Source: Tenacibaculum sp. MAR_2009_124 (GTDB taxonomy: Bacteria; Bacteroidota; Bacteroidia; Flavobacteriales; Flavobacteriaceae). Taken from it: 64,000 bases of DNA. Each line of letters starts with the position of its first letter. Position 1 is the stretch's first letter. Positions 35,407-42,550 of this stretch are shown here, one piece after another. The translations under genes were made by a program, and so were the position numbers. The DNA lies in NCBI RefSeq assembly GCF_900105455.1, contig NZ_FNSF01000006.1, forward strand, positions 28,727-92,726, in the 5' to 3' direction. Under the pieces are notes generated by a model. That model ran no database searches. It was not told the DNA's origin and worked only from the letters and a program-made list of their open reading frames with translations.

Positions 35407-36570
35407 TTGAAAGAAAATCAGAACATATCAGAACAATTAGTAACTGAAATCAACACTCAAGTTTTTTTCAGAGAATTCACTTTTTCAAAAAACGAATTTT
35501 ATCCAGAAGATGGTAAAAAAGAACTTGCCGATAATATATTGATATTAGATAACTTGCTTTTTATAATTGAAATTAAAGAAAGAAATCTTGAAAAGGCAAA
35601 AGAATCTACAGAAAATTGGTTCAAAAACAAAGTACTTAATAAGGCAAAAAAACAAATAAAAAAGACTTCAAAATATCTAAAAAAATATGATATAATTCCA
35701 ATTAAAAATGGCAGAAATCAAACCATAGATATCTCTAAAGTTGAAATACAAGATATTAATAATTTGATAATTTACAAATGTGATTCGAAATTAAATGAAG
35801 AATATAAAAAGTTGAAATTTTACGAAAGTAAAACAGACGGATTAATACACATTTTTAATATTAATGACTATTCTAATATTTGCAAGTATCTTATAACTCC
35901 AAGTGAACTAGACGAGTATTTAAAATTTAGAGAACAATTATTTCTAAAACACAGAAGTTTTGTTAATGGCTGCGAGGAAGAATACATTATAGCACATTTT
36001 ATAAATAATGATAATACTGATTTAATTAATCTCGATTACCTTTATAATATATCCGAATTTTATTCAGATTTAAACAGTTTTTGGATTAGTGATTTTATAG
36101 AATCTTTTCAAGACAAAATCAGAGTTCAGGAACAACAACAATCTAATGACTATCATGTTTTAATAACTGAAATAGCCAAATTAAAACGTTATGAATTGTC
36201 TCAATTCAAAAAAAGATTTCTTACTATGATTGAAATAGCAAAGAAAAATGAATTTTCAATGCCTTTTAGATTTTATATTAAAAGAACTGATTGTGCCTTT
36301 GTTTTTTTACCACTCACGAAAGACTTCTCAACCAATTGGGAGAAAGCATTAATTAATTTTACCGAAATATACAAATATCAAAGAAAAGCAACAAAGGCAG
36401 TTGGAGTAGTTTGTTTTAAGCAAGATAATTTTATAGATATAAATTGGACAATGTTTAAAAATAAATGGCAATTTAATCAGGAATTAAATGAATTAGTTCT
36501 AAAAGAATTTGAACATTATGGAAAAGGGGAAATATTCAAAACTCCTCGATACAAGTTTAAGGAAAACTAG
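35407..36570 (+). CDS. Putative PD-(D/E)XK-fold nuclease-like protein
   Basis: 387 residues, TTG start. The N-terminal part has E14 in a helix, then ADNILILDNLLFIIEIKERN, where Asp42, Glu55 and Lys57 could be the D...ExK triad of the PD-(D/E)XK/NERD type. The rest (residues 70-387) is helical and basic and not recognised. It has its own promoter and terminator, unlike neighbours, and resembles a self-contained defence gene inserted in the array. Nuclease activity is inferred. Confidence 0.45.
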   Translation: MKENQNISEQLVTEINTQVFFREFTFSKNEFYPEDGKKELADNILILDNLLFIIEIKERNLEKAKESTENWFKNKVLNKAKKQIKKTSKYLKKYDIIPIKNGRNQTIDISKVEIQDINNLIIYKCDSKLNEEYKKLKFYESKTDGLIHIFNINDYSNICKYLITPSELDEYLKFREQLFLKHRSFVNGCEEEYIIAHFINNDNTDLINLDYLYNISEFYSDLNSFWISDFIESFQDKIRVQEQQQSNDYHVLITEIAKLKRYELSQFKKRFLTMIEIAKKNEFSMPFRFYIKRTDCAFVFLPLTKDFSTNWEKALINFTEIYKYQRKATKAVGVVCFKQDNFIDINWTMFKNKWQFNQELNELVLKEFEHYGKGEIFKTPRYKFKEN

Positions 36571-36572
36571 CT

Positions 36573-36622
36573 ACAACTAAACATATGGCGTGCCGATAGG
36601 CTAACGCTATATGATTTGTTGT
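36573..36622. other. Long imperfect palindrome after the nuclease-like gene
   Basis: Two 18-nt arms (36573-36590 and 36605-36622) match at 15 positions, with ends ACAAC and GTTGT. The layout resembles integron attC sites, but the ends do not match the RYYYAAC/GTTRRRY consensus strictly. It could be a recombination site or a transcript end. Confidence 0.45.
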
Positions 36623-36648
36623 CCACATAAATAACACTTACCACTGAG

Positions 36649-36671
36649 CACCTTATTAAGGTGTTTTTTTT
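36649..36671 (+). terminator. Intrinsic terminator
   Basis: CACCTTATTAAGGTG followed by eight T, 80 nt after the stop at 36570. Confidence 0.8.
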
Positions 36672-36822
36672 ATGTCCAAGATTTAAGTAAACGAATTATA
36701 AATAAAGAGTAGATTTTAAAGTATACTAACGGATCACTTAAAGTAGATAAAGCGACTACTTAAAAAGCGCTTTAATACGTTCTTTTAAATCATTTTTTTA
36801 ATCTGTATGTAGTTGGCATTAA

Positions 36823-37066
36823 AAACGGTCTCGAACCGTTTGTAATACCTTTCTTTCGCTTGATAGCAAAGAAACAAAACAACGGAACGCTACGCTAGAT
36901 ATATATAATATTGGCACTAAGAACAGCTCGTTCGATTTACTTCGATAAGACTACGGCATAATCAGGCTCATTCTTCGCTCTTTTTATTCCGTTTCCTTTC
37001 CTCGAAAATCTCATCTTAAGCTGAGTAGCTGTGCAAATATTAATTATTAATCTAAAATTTTTTATA
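36823..37066 (+). promoter_or_regulatory. Conserved leader, copy L3, upstream of radC
   Basis: A 7-bp hairpin AAACGGT/ACCGTTT with loop CTCGA (36823-36841) starts the leader. A variable part follows, then a block nearly identical to L2: TTTACTTCG, GACTACGGCATA, TATTCCGTTT, CTTTCCTCGAAAA, TTAAGCTG and GTGCAAATATTAATTA, ending 22 nt before the ATG at 37067. The hairpin end overlaps a 110-bp direct repeat (36732-36841) also found at 42551-42660. Confidence 0.65.
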
Positions 37067-37522
37067 ATGAAAAGAATAGCTACTTACAAAGATTTTATTG
37101 GTGAATTAAACATAATTTATAGAAGAACGTCATTACCTACACGTCAAATCCTAACTAGTTCAGATGTTTTTGATTTTATCTTTCCTTTTTATGACGAAAT
37201 AATGGATACACGAGAAGAATTTAAAATCATACACCTTAGCAATAACAATAATGTGGTTAATGTAGATAATCATTCGATAGGAGGTAGAGTAGGAACAGTA
37301 ATAGATATTCCTACAGTTCTAAGAAATATACTTCATATAAATACTCATGGAATTATACTTGTTCATAACCACCCATCGGGAAAACTTGTACCATCACAAG
37401 CTGATATAGATGTAACCAATAAAATTAAAAAAGGTTGCGATGCTATAGGAATTAGATTATTAGACCATATAATAATTACAAGAGAAAAACATTACTCATT
37501 TGTCGATGAAGGGCTTTTGTAA
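37067..37522 (+). CDS. radC: RadC-family JAB/MPN domain protein
   Basis: 151 residues. The metal-binding JAMM motif is intact: HNHPSG at residues 100-105 with Ser110 and Asp113 (PSQADID), and Glu at about residue 52. It lacks the N-terminal helix-hairpin-helix of full-length RadC, as is usual for plasmid and phage forms. Such proteins are common on mobile elements and may act in DNA processing or deubiquitination-like cleavage. The ATG at 37067 follows the conserved leader; a longer frame to 37031 overlaps it. Confidence 0.88.
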   Translation: MKRIATYKDFIGELNIIYRRTSLPTRQILTSSDVFDFIFPFYDEIMDTREEFKIIHLSNNNNVVNVDNHSIGGRVGTVIDIPTVLRNILHINTHGIILVHNHPSGKLVPSQADIDVTNKIKKGCDAIGIRLLDHIIITREKHYSFVDEGLL

Positions 37523-37534
37523 AATCCCTTTTTT
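37509..37534 (+). terminator. Intrinsic terminator overlapping the radC stop
   Basis: AAGGG, TTTTGTAAAA in the loop, CCCTT and T-run. It is homologous to the terminator at 23325-23353 on the other leader-driven unit. The radC stop codon is inside the hairpin. Confidence 0.75.
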
Positions 37535-37537
37535 ATA

Positions 37538-37559
37538 TGTACGTTTTTTCGTACATTTA
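37538..37559 (+). promoter_or_regulatory. Palindrome and promoter upstream of the small HTH gene
   Basis: TGTACG-T6-CGTACA (37538-37555) overlaps TACATTTA (37552-37559), which matches TAnnTTTG at 7 of 8 positions. It could be an autoregulatory operator of the HTH protein at 37575. Confidence 0.45.
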
Positions 37560-37574
37560 TAAAAAAACAAAACA

Positions 37575-37766
37575 ATGACTTACAATCAACATAATTTGTT
37601 GGAATGGCTAAAAACACACAAACTAATTAACATTTCCAGATTAGAAGAAGAATCAAGCATTCCAAAAGATACTATTCGCCATTTTGTTAATGATAGAAGG
37701 GCAATATCAGAGGAAAATTTTGAAAAGGTAATCAAAGTTCTTTATTCCTATGGATATAAAGATTAA
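37575..37766 (+). CDS. Small helix-turn-helix protein
   Basis: 63 residues (MTYNQHNLLEWLKTHKLINI, then SRLEEESSIPKDTIRHFVND and RRAISEENFEKVIKVLYSYG). The length and the IPKDTIRHFVNDRRAI segment suggest a Cro-like helix-turn-helix domain. The adjacent palindrome at 37538-37555 may be its operator. It is followed by a core at 37781. Confidence 0.55.
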   Translation: MTYNQHNLLEWLKTHKLINISRLEEESSIPKDTIRHFVNDRRAISEENFEKVIKVLYSYGYKD

Positions 37767-37788
37767 AAAGTATAAATAACCGATAAGT

Positions 37789-38070
37789 ATGGAAAGACAT
37801 TACTGTACATGTTGTGGTAAAAAAAGAAACGAGAACAAGATGAAACATGTTTGGTATAGTCTTATTCGTAAATCTTTTTGGCATTGTTTCGATTGTATGT
37901 CCACTGCAACAGACATTTCATATAATTATGAGTTGATAAAAACAAAGAGTATAGAAATAACTACGATAGAAAAAGAGGGGTTTTCAGAAATGAGTGGAAT
38001 GGTTTCAGAAGTAGAAAAATTAGTAGCCGGATATCCTTCTAGTTATAAAATTCAATATAAGTTTAAATAA
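37789..38070 (+). CDS. Array gene with zinc-ribbon-like cysteines
   Basis: 93 residues. Cys6 and Cys9 (YCTCCGKK) with Cys33 and Cys36 (WHCFDC) form two CxxC-type pairs of a zinc ribbon. The C-terminal half is acidic and helical. It begins 8 nt after the core at 37781 and its stop lies in the next core repeat. Function unknown. Confidence 0.6.
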   Translation: MERHYCTCCGKKRNENKMKHVWYSLIRKSFWHCFDCMSTATDISYNYELIKTKSIEITTIEKEGFSEMSGMVSEVEKLVAGYPSSYKIQYKFK

Positions 38071-38073
38071 CCG

Positions 38074-38325
38074 ATGAAAAAAAGACAGAAAGATATCTTA
38101 TTAGAATTATACTCGATTACTAATGATTTAGGCAGAAAATATGCTGATATAATGACTGTCAAAAAAGAACGTATAATAGCATATCAAGAAGCTAACGCAT
38201 TAGTTAGCAAAGCTATTTTAAGTGTTCTTATGGACGTTAAAGATAATGATGATAGAGACTATGACCATCAAACGGCTATTGAACAAGTTAAAGCCTTAAA
38301 AAAAATATTAAAAACGGAATATTAA
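38074..38325 (+). CDS. Array gene, helical protein, unknown
   Basis: 83 residues (MKKRQKDILLELYSITNDLGRKYADI), wholly helical. The ATG is in the CGATG core at 38072. The stop is followed directly by the next core repeat at 38338. Not recognised. Confidence 0.55.
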   Translation: MKKRQKDILLELYSITNDLGRKYADIMTVKKERIIAYQEANALVSKAILSVLMDVKDNDDRDYDHQTAIEQVKALKKILKTEY

Positions 38326-38337
38326 AGTCTAAATAAC

Positions 38338-38479
38338 CGATTTTTTAATTTTACAAGTCTTGAATGCCATACGAGAATTGAACAGACTTATTAAATATAA
38401 TGGAGTCTCGTGGGTTTAAGGGTTAGCCTGTTAAAACCCTTTTTAATAATTATAAGTAACAAACTGAAGTCTAAATAAC
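38338..38479 (+). ncRNA. Non-coding cassette with structured segment and terminator
   Basis: A full cassette between cores 38338 and 38480 with no ORF. ACGAGA (38371-38376) pairs with TCTCGT (38406-38411). A terminator hairpin AAGGGTT/AACCCTT (38418-38441) runs into TTTTT (to 38444). It contains GTTAGCCT, the start of the 57-bp unit hairpin. Probably a small RNA cassette; no promoter could be identified inside it. Confidence 0.45.
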
Positions 38480-38536
38480 TGATCGTTAGCCTGGTCCACT
38501 TCGTGGAACTTGGCCAACTAACAAAATATAATAAAC
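38480..38536 (+). repeat. 57-bp ORF-less unit, copy 2, with hairpin
   Basis: Same unit as at 34420, starting with variant core TGAT. The hairpin is at 38485-38522. Confidence 0.8.
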
Positions 38537-38546
38537 CGATAGAATT

Positions 38547-38765
38547 ATGAGTATTGAAAATCAAGTATATAGTTACAGAATTTTAAAAAATGGTATAATT
38601 TCTTCGGGAGAAGATTATTTCTCTAAGTTGGAAATTCCAAATAAAATTTTAGAAATATTAGAATTAGGAGCAAACGAATTAGTAATAGAATTTGAAAATG
38701 AAAAATATGAGATTTGGAAAACAGATTCTCTCATACCAGGAATCCCAGTTTTTGATTTGAATTAA
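38547..38765 (+). CDS. Array gene, unknown
   Basis: 72 residues, acidic (MSIENQVYSYRILKNGIISS, then LELGANELVIEFENEKYEIWK). It starts 10 nt after the core at 38537. Strand-rich; not recognised. Confidence 0.55.
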   Translation: MSIENQVYSYRILKNGIISSGEDYFSKLEIPNKILEILELGANELVIEFENEKYEIWKTDSLIPGIPVFDLN

Positions 38766-38816
38766 AGTTTGGCTTTATACCAAAAATAATAAAAATGTTT
38801 ACTAAAAAATATACGA

Positions 38817-39038
38817 TTGACAAAATCTGACATAGAAAAGAAAAGAGCTGATATAGCTAAGGCGATTGAAAGTGAAATAAAGAGGCAAGGTATAGCTATA
38901 GAAGAAATAGAAAGAAAAAGTATTTCTAAACGTATTATTTATAATATAATTCAAGGTAAAGGATATACTATTGATAGCCTTATACAGGTAATTGAAGTGC
39001 TCAAAAAAAGTAATAATTCCTTTAATATAAACGTGTAG
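38817..39038 (+). CDS. Small HTH-like protein, TTG start in the core repeat
   Basis: 73 residues (MTKSDIEKKRADIAKAIESE, then IKRQGIAIEEIERKSISKRI). The segment with SISKRIIYNIIQGKGYTIDSL resembles a Cro/CI-type recognition helix and DNA-binding turn. The start is TTG in CGATTG (core at 38814). It resembles the 63-residue protein at 37575 in size and shape. Confidence 0.5.
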   Translation: MTKSDIEKKRADIAKAIESEIKRQGIAIEEIERKSISKRIIYNIIQGKGYTIDSLIQVIEVLKKSNNSFNINV

Positions 39039-39088
39039 ATATTTGCACGCTTTAATTTTATTTTGTAATTTAGCTGTAAGAAAAATAT

Positions 39089-39151
39089 AAGGCAGTTCTA
39101 GGATTCTTCTTTGAGTTTCATAGCAATTTTTCTCAAAACCTGTTCTGCCTT
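39089..39151. other. Nested hairpin in an intercassette gap
   Basis: AAGGCAG pairs with CTGCCTT (39089-39095 with 39145-39151), enclosing TTTGAG/CTCAAA (39110-39115 with 39132-39137). It lies in the 131-nt gap between two array genes; a repeat core is not seen here. The motif TTGCTATGAAA also occurs on the plus strand near 35037, and its complement here. Confidence 0.4.
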
Positions 39152-39169
39152 TCTAAAATACATATACTT

Positions 39170-39469
39170 ATGAGTGTGCCAAATTGGGTAATAAAGCAAA
39201 AAGAAGAAAACACAATTTTTCTTAATAATTATATTGAAGTTGCTATGAATGGAACTTTAGAATTAAATGGAAATACCACTTTACAAAAATTATCAAGATT
39301 AAGGATTGAAGTTAAAGATTTAGTAACTATTGCTCGTAAAAGTTTTATAGAAAAAAATAAGTGGTCTAATTTCATTTCTTTTTATAAAGACCTTGCAAAT
39401 ACAGAAGTAAAAAAAGATAATTTAGATAAACTTAAAAAATATATTGAATTATATAATTTAAGTATATAA
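39170..39469 (+). CDS. Array gene, unknown
   Basis: 99 residues (MSVPNWVIKQKEENTIFLNN, then YIEVAMNGTLELNGNTTLQK), helical and charged. The stop is in the repeat before core 39473. No core precedes the start, but the gap holds the nested hairpin at 39089. Not recognised. Confidence 0.55.
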   Translation: MSVPNWVIKQKEENTIFLNNYIEVAMNGTLELNGNTTLQKLSRLRIEVKDLVTIARKSFIEKNKWSNFISFYKDLANTEVKKDNLDKLKKYIELYNLSI

Positions 39470-39472
39470 AAC

Positions 39473-39529
39473 CGATCGTTAGCCTGGTCCACTTCGTGGA
39501 ACTTGGCCAACTAACAAAATATAATAAAC
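39473..39529 (+). repeat. 57-bp ORF-less unit, copy 3, with hairpin
   Basis: Same unit as at 34420 and 38480, with the canonical core. The hairpin is at 39478-39515. Confidence 0.8.
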
Positions 39530-39553
39530 CGATAACTTAAAAACAATAAAATA

Positions 39554-40027
39554 ATGGACCCAATGTTAAAGCCTTTATCTTTTGCGGTGTATATAATTTT
39601 TCTTCTATTTTGTTATATACCAATTATTTCAATAAAAAATAAAAATAATAGTAAAATAAAAATTAGCCTTTTATTTGTTTTACTTCTTTTATTTGGCTGC
39701 TACCTTATAGAAATAGAGCCGGAGATTGTTACGATTTACTATTTCTGTTTATTCTTGGTAGCCTTTCCTTTAAGTTTATCTTATGCTGAATCTAAAATAT
39801 CACCAGAAGAAAAAGCTGAAAATAAAATAACAATGCTAACTTATAAGAATAGTTATGGATATATTATTTATAAAGTTGGAGAAGTAAGTAAATATCAAAT
39901 ATTAAACGAACCAACAATGTTAAATCAAAAAACTTTTAATTCGGAAAAGAAAGCTTTAAAATATAAAAAGAAACTTATTTCTATTTTAACTAGGAAATAT
40001 AAAAAAGAATTTAAACTAATAGAATAA
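39554..40027 (+). CDS. Array gene, membrane protein with three hydrophobic segments
   Basis: 157 residues: hydrophobic segments at about 8-26, 37-52 and 60-78, then a soluble, lysine-rich C-terminal domain. The stop is only 3 nt from the next gene, with no core between them, so the two form one cassette. Not recognised. Confidence 0.55.
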   Translation: MDPMLKPLSFAVYIIFLLFCYIPIISIKNKNNSKIKISLLFVLLLLFGCYLIEIEPEIVTIYYFCLFLVAFPLSLSYAESKISPEEKAENKITMLTYKNSYGYIIYKVGEVSKYQILNEPTMLNQKTFNSEKKALKYKKKLISILTRKYKKEFKLIE

Positions 40028-40030
40028 GCA

Positions 40031-40291
40031 ATGAAACGAATTGTTTGGGCACTTACAGCTTTAGTTATATTATACATCATAGGTAATATTTTCTATTATA
40101 GGACTGGGTATTTTGAAAGTTCTATAATAAAACAAAAACACACTTTTTTTTGTCATACAAAAGATTCTATCTCTAGCTCATATTTTTATGTTGATTTATC
40201 AGGTAATTGGATATTATTAGATAAAGGAATAGTTATTAGGGATGGAGAGACAGGGGTCATTTGTATATGTACAAATGAAAGTATAAAATAA
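40031..40291 (+). CDS. Array gene, single-pass membrane protein, paired with 39554
   Basis: 86 residues with an N-terminal helix (IVWALTALVILYIIGNIFYY) and a beta-rich soluble part with three cysteines (FFCHTKD, GVICICTNES). It is translationally close to the membrane gene before it. This is the only clear two-gene cassette, which suggests that the pair works together, perhaps as two immunity or toxin-antitoxin components. Confidence 0.55.
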   Translation: MKRIVWALTALVILYIIGNIFYYRTGYFESSIIKQKHTFFCHTKDSISSSYFYVDLSGNWILLDKGIVIRDGETGVICICTNESIK

Positions 40292-40315
40292 CGATCACAT
40301 AAAAACAATTAAATC

Positions 40316-40558
40316 ATGCCTAAAAGAAAATGGAAAGGAACTTTAACTAAAGATTTAATTTCTTTAGGTCATTCTATAAAGAATCTTCCTCCGGACTTTA
40401 AAAAAGGTCAAAAAGTAATATGTTGGAAAAAAAGCGAATATGTTGATGGAGAATGGACTGGAGGTTATGAGTACCATTATTCAGATTTAGATGGTAAAGG
40501 TTTAGTTAGAACTTCAAAATTTTTAATTGAAGAATACGAAGAAAAGGACCTAGATTAA
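40316..40558 (+). CDS. Array gene, second copy of 34165
   Basis: 80 residues, identical to the protein at 34165-34407 except for one Asp-to-Gly change. Core-to-core duplicated segment 40292-40570. The flanking cassettes differ from those of the first copy. Confidence 0.65.
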   Translation: MPKRKWKGTLTKDLISLGHSIKNLPPDFKKGQKVICWKKSEYVDGEWTGGYEYHYSDLDGKGLVRTSKFLIEEYEEKDLD

Positions 40559-40572
40559 AGTATAAAATAACG

Positions 40573-40890
40573 ATGAGTAAAATTAATATTCCAGAAAATT
40601 ATCCAAAAGGTTGTTCTGAAGGTTCTATCAAAAAAGTAGTACAAGAATGTCAAAATAAGATATCAAAAATTAATGATTATTCTAATGTTGTTTTGGGTTC
40701 AACTTATTATGCACAATTGGCAGAACAGGGGAATGCTGAATTAAACAGGAGATTAAATGAAAAACTCATTACTAATCTAGAAAAATCTTCCAAAAGACAA
40801 AGAGAACTGACCTGGGCTATAATAATTATCGGTGGTGCAAATTTGGTATTAGTACTCTTAAAACTACTTAACATAATAAACTTAAAGTAA
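40573..40890 (+). CDS. Array gene, tail-anchored membrane protein
   Basis: 105 residues. A helical, charged cytoplasmic part is followed by one C-terminal transmembrane helix (residues 82-98, AIIIIGGANLVLVLLKL). The ATG is in the CGATG core at 40571. The tail-anchored form is seen in some small immunity proteins; no family recognised. Confidence 0.55.
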   Translation: MSKINIPENYPKGCSEGSIKKVVQECQNKISKINDYSNVVLGSTYYAQLAEQGNAELNRRLNEKLITNLEKSSKRQRELTWAIIIIGGANLVLVLLKLLNIINLK

Positions 40891-40921
40891 GTAAAACCGA
40901 TCACTAAAACACTATAATGTT

Positions 40922-41254
40922 ATGATAATATTTTTAGTAAGTATTCTATTCCTTTTATTAGTTTACTTTTTATACAAAAGACAAATTAATATAATAAAAT
41001 CCTTTCATTATGAGGTGGCTTTAATTACGGATAATTTAGGAAAGAAAGAGTTTAAGATTGTGGTAATAAATCCAAAAAAAGACAAGCCAATAGTAGCTGA
41101 AAAATTAGATATAATTAAAGGAGGATTGATTTCAAAAAGAGCGTATCAAATCTTTAAATCTTCTTGGGAAAATAAAGAAGAAGCTCTAAAGGAATTTGAA
41201 AAATTAAAGATTCATCTAGGTATTGAGAAATACGAACAGAATATTAAAGTATAA
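40922..41254 (+). CDS. Array gene, second copy of 33029
   Basis: 110 residues, identical to the protein at 33029-33361. Core-to-core duplicated segment 40898-41258. The sequence diverges immediately after the CGAT of the closing core (CGATCAC at 33366, CGATAAA at 41259). Confidence 0.65.
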   Translation: MIIFLVSILFLLLVYFLYKRQINIIKSFHYEVALITDNLGKKEFKIVVINPKKDKPIVAEKLDIIKGGLISKRAYQIFKSSWENKEEALKEFEKLKIHLGIEKYEQNIKV

Positions 41255-41279
41255 CAACCGATAAATAAAATAATATAAA

Positions 41280-41537
41280 ATGACAGAATTTAGAAAAGCT
41301 TACATTAAACATCTTTTAACAGGTAATGAATATTTAGGATTTTTCCATAAATGGTTTGACGGTCATAATGATGATGGTCGTCCTACACAATTTGCCATTA
41401 TGGAAAAAGAAGATGGTACTATAATAGAAATATCACTCGATATATATCAAATTAGATTTTTTACCCAAAAAGATATAGATGAAGAAAATTCTAAAGGTTG
41501 GGAAAAAAGAATGATTAGAGCTGAATCTAAAATCTAA
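41280..41537 (+). CDS. Array gene, unknown
   Basis: 85 residues (MTEFRKAYIKHLLTGNEYLG), with FHKWFDGHNDDGRPTQFAIM and EIRFF-like strands. It looks like a single small alpha/beta domain. Not recognised. Confidence 0.55.
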   Translation: MTEFRKAYIKHLLTGNEYLGFFHKWFDGHNDDGRPTQFAIMEKEDGTIIEISLDIYQIRFFTQKDIDEENSKGWEKRMIRAESKI

Positions 41538-41568
41538 TTAACCGATTACTAAAATTAACAACCTAAAT

Positions 41569-41964
41569 ATGTATAGTAAATCTTCAAATTATGAAATTTA
41601 TAATAAAGTCAGCGAAATCACAGGATTAAACTTTAAAACTCAAATAAAAGATTGTGGTATATATTTAAAAGACTTACACCTTATAAAAGATGTAGTTTCG
41701 AATAAGTCTCATTTTTTACTAGGTTTTGACAAAGGAGAAATAAAGTTTGTAACAAAAGAAGATTTTATTGTTGAATTTCACAATTATGTTTTGAAGAGTT
41801 TAAATGGACTAAAAGAAGAGTTCAAGCAATTAAATGAGAATGAAATGGACTATATGATGTTTGGACCAAATGAAATTTACTATAAACACGAAGAATTAGG
41901 CGTTCATACACAAAAACATGAAAGATTATTAGAAAAGTTTAGAAAATTCCATAAAGAACTATAA
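41569..41964 (+). CDS. Array gene, unknown
   Basis: 131 residues (MYSKSSNYEIYNKVSEITGL), with a strand region (HFLLGFDKGEIKFVTKEDFI) and a helical C-terminus. Followed by a core at 41981. Not recognised. Confidence 0.55.
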   Translation: MYSKSSNYEIYNKVSEITGLNFKTQIKDCGIYLKDLHLIKDVVSNKSHFLLGFDKGEIKFVTKEDFIVEFHNYVLKSLNGLKEEFKQLNENEMDYMMFGPNEIYYKHEELGVHTQKHERLLEKFRKFHKEL

Positions 41965-42017
41965 TTCGCGTAAATTAAACCGATCTAATTAACAAATAAG
42001 TAAATCAGTATAAAATC

Positions 42018-42542
42018 ATGAATACTACAAAGGAAAAAAACAAAGAAAATATATCACTTATTTCTGCTATTACAATATTAGAAGGAGAACTTTTTAATAA
42101 GGATTGTGAAAATTCTGATCCTAATCTCGATGATGATGAAAAAATGTTGAATAGTTATGTTATAAAAAGTATAACCAAAGCATTAGATATTTTAAGAAAA
42201 GAAAATAAAAAATTTAATCAACCTTATATTAAAGAAATAAAAGAAATATTCAAAACCTATAGTTCATTCAGAATATTAGAAGAAAATGTAGGTTTAACAC
42301 ACCAAGGCTGTATAGATAACCATACCAAAAGAGTTTTTTTTGGTGTAAAATATAATGGTCATTTAGATTTTAATTCGACAAATTTCGTTGACAAATATAT
42401 CTCATTAAAATCTCCAATAATTGAAGTTTTACAGGGTAGTAGTTCAGATAATACATTCTTGTTTAGTATCCCCATAAATATTTTTATTAATGATGACGTA
42501 AAAAAGTCATTTAGAGAAGAAATAAATTTTTTATACAAGTAA
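42018..42542 (+). CDS. Last gene of the array, unknown
   Basis: 174 residues, acidic. The N-terminal part is helical (ISLISAITILEGELFN), the C-terminal part strand-rich (KRVFFGVKYNGHLDFNST). It lies between core 41981 and core 42550, after which a 110-bp repeat begins. Not recognised. Confidence 0.55.
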   Translation: MNTTKEKNKENISLISAITILEGELFNKDCENSDPNLDDDEKMLNSYVIKSITKALDILRKENKKFNQPYIKEIKEIFKTYSSFRILEENVGLTHQGCIDNHTKRVFFGVKYNGHLDFNSTNFVDKYISLKSPIIEVLQGSSSDNTFLFSIPINIFINDDVKKSFREEINFLYK

Positions 42543-42550
42543 AATTAAAC

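Noticed and set aside
36573..36622. Integron attC site
   Set aside because: The palindrome has attC-like shape, but the terminal 7-mers do not match RYYYAAC/GTTRRRY and there is no IntI-type integrase; kept only as an observation.
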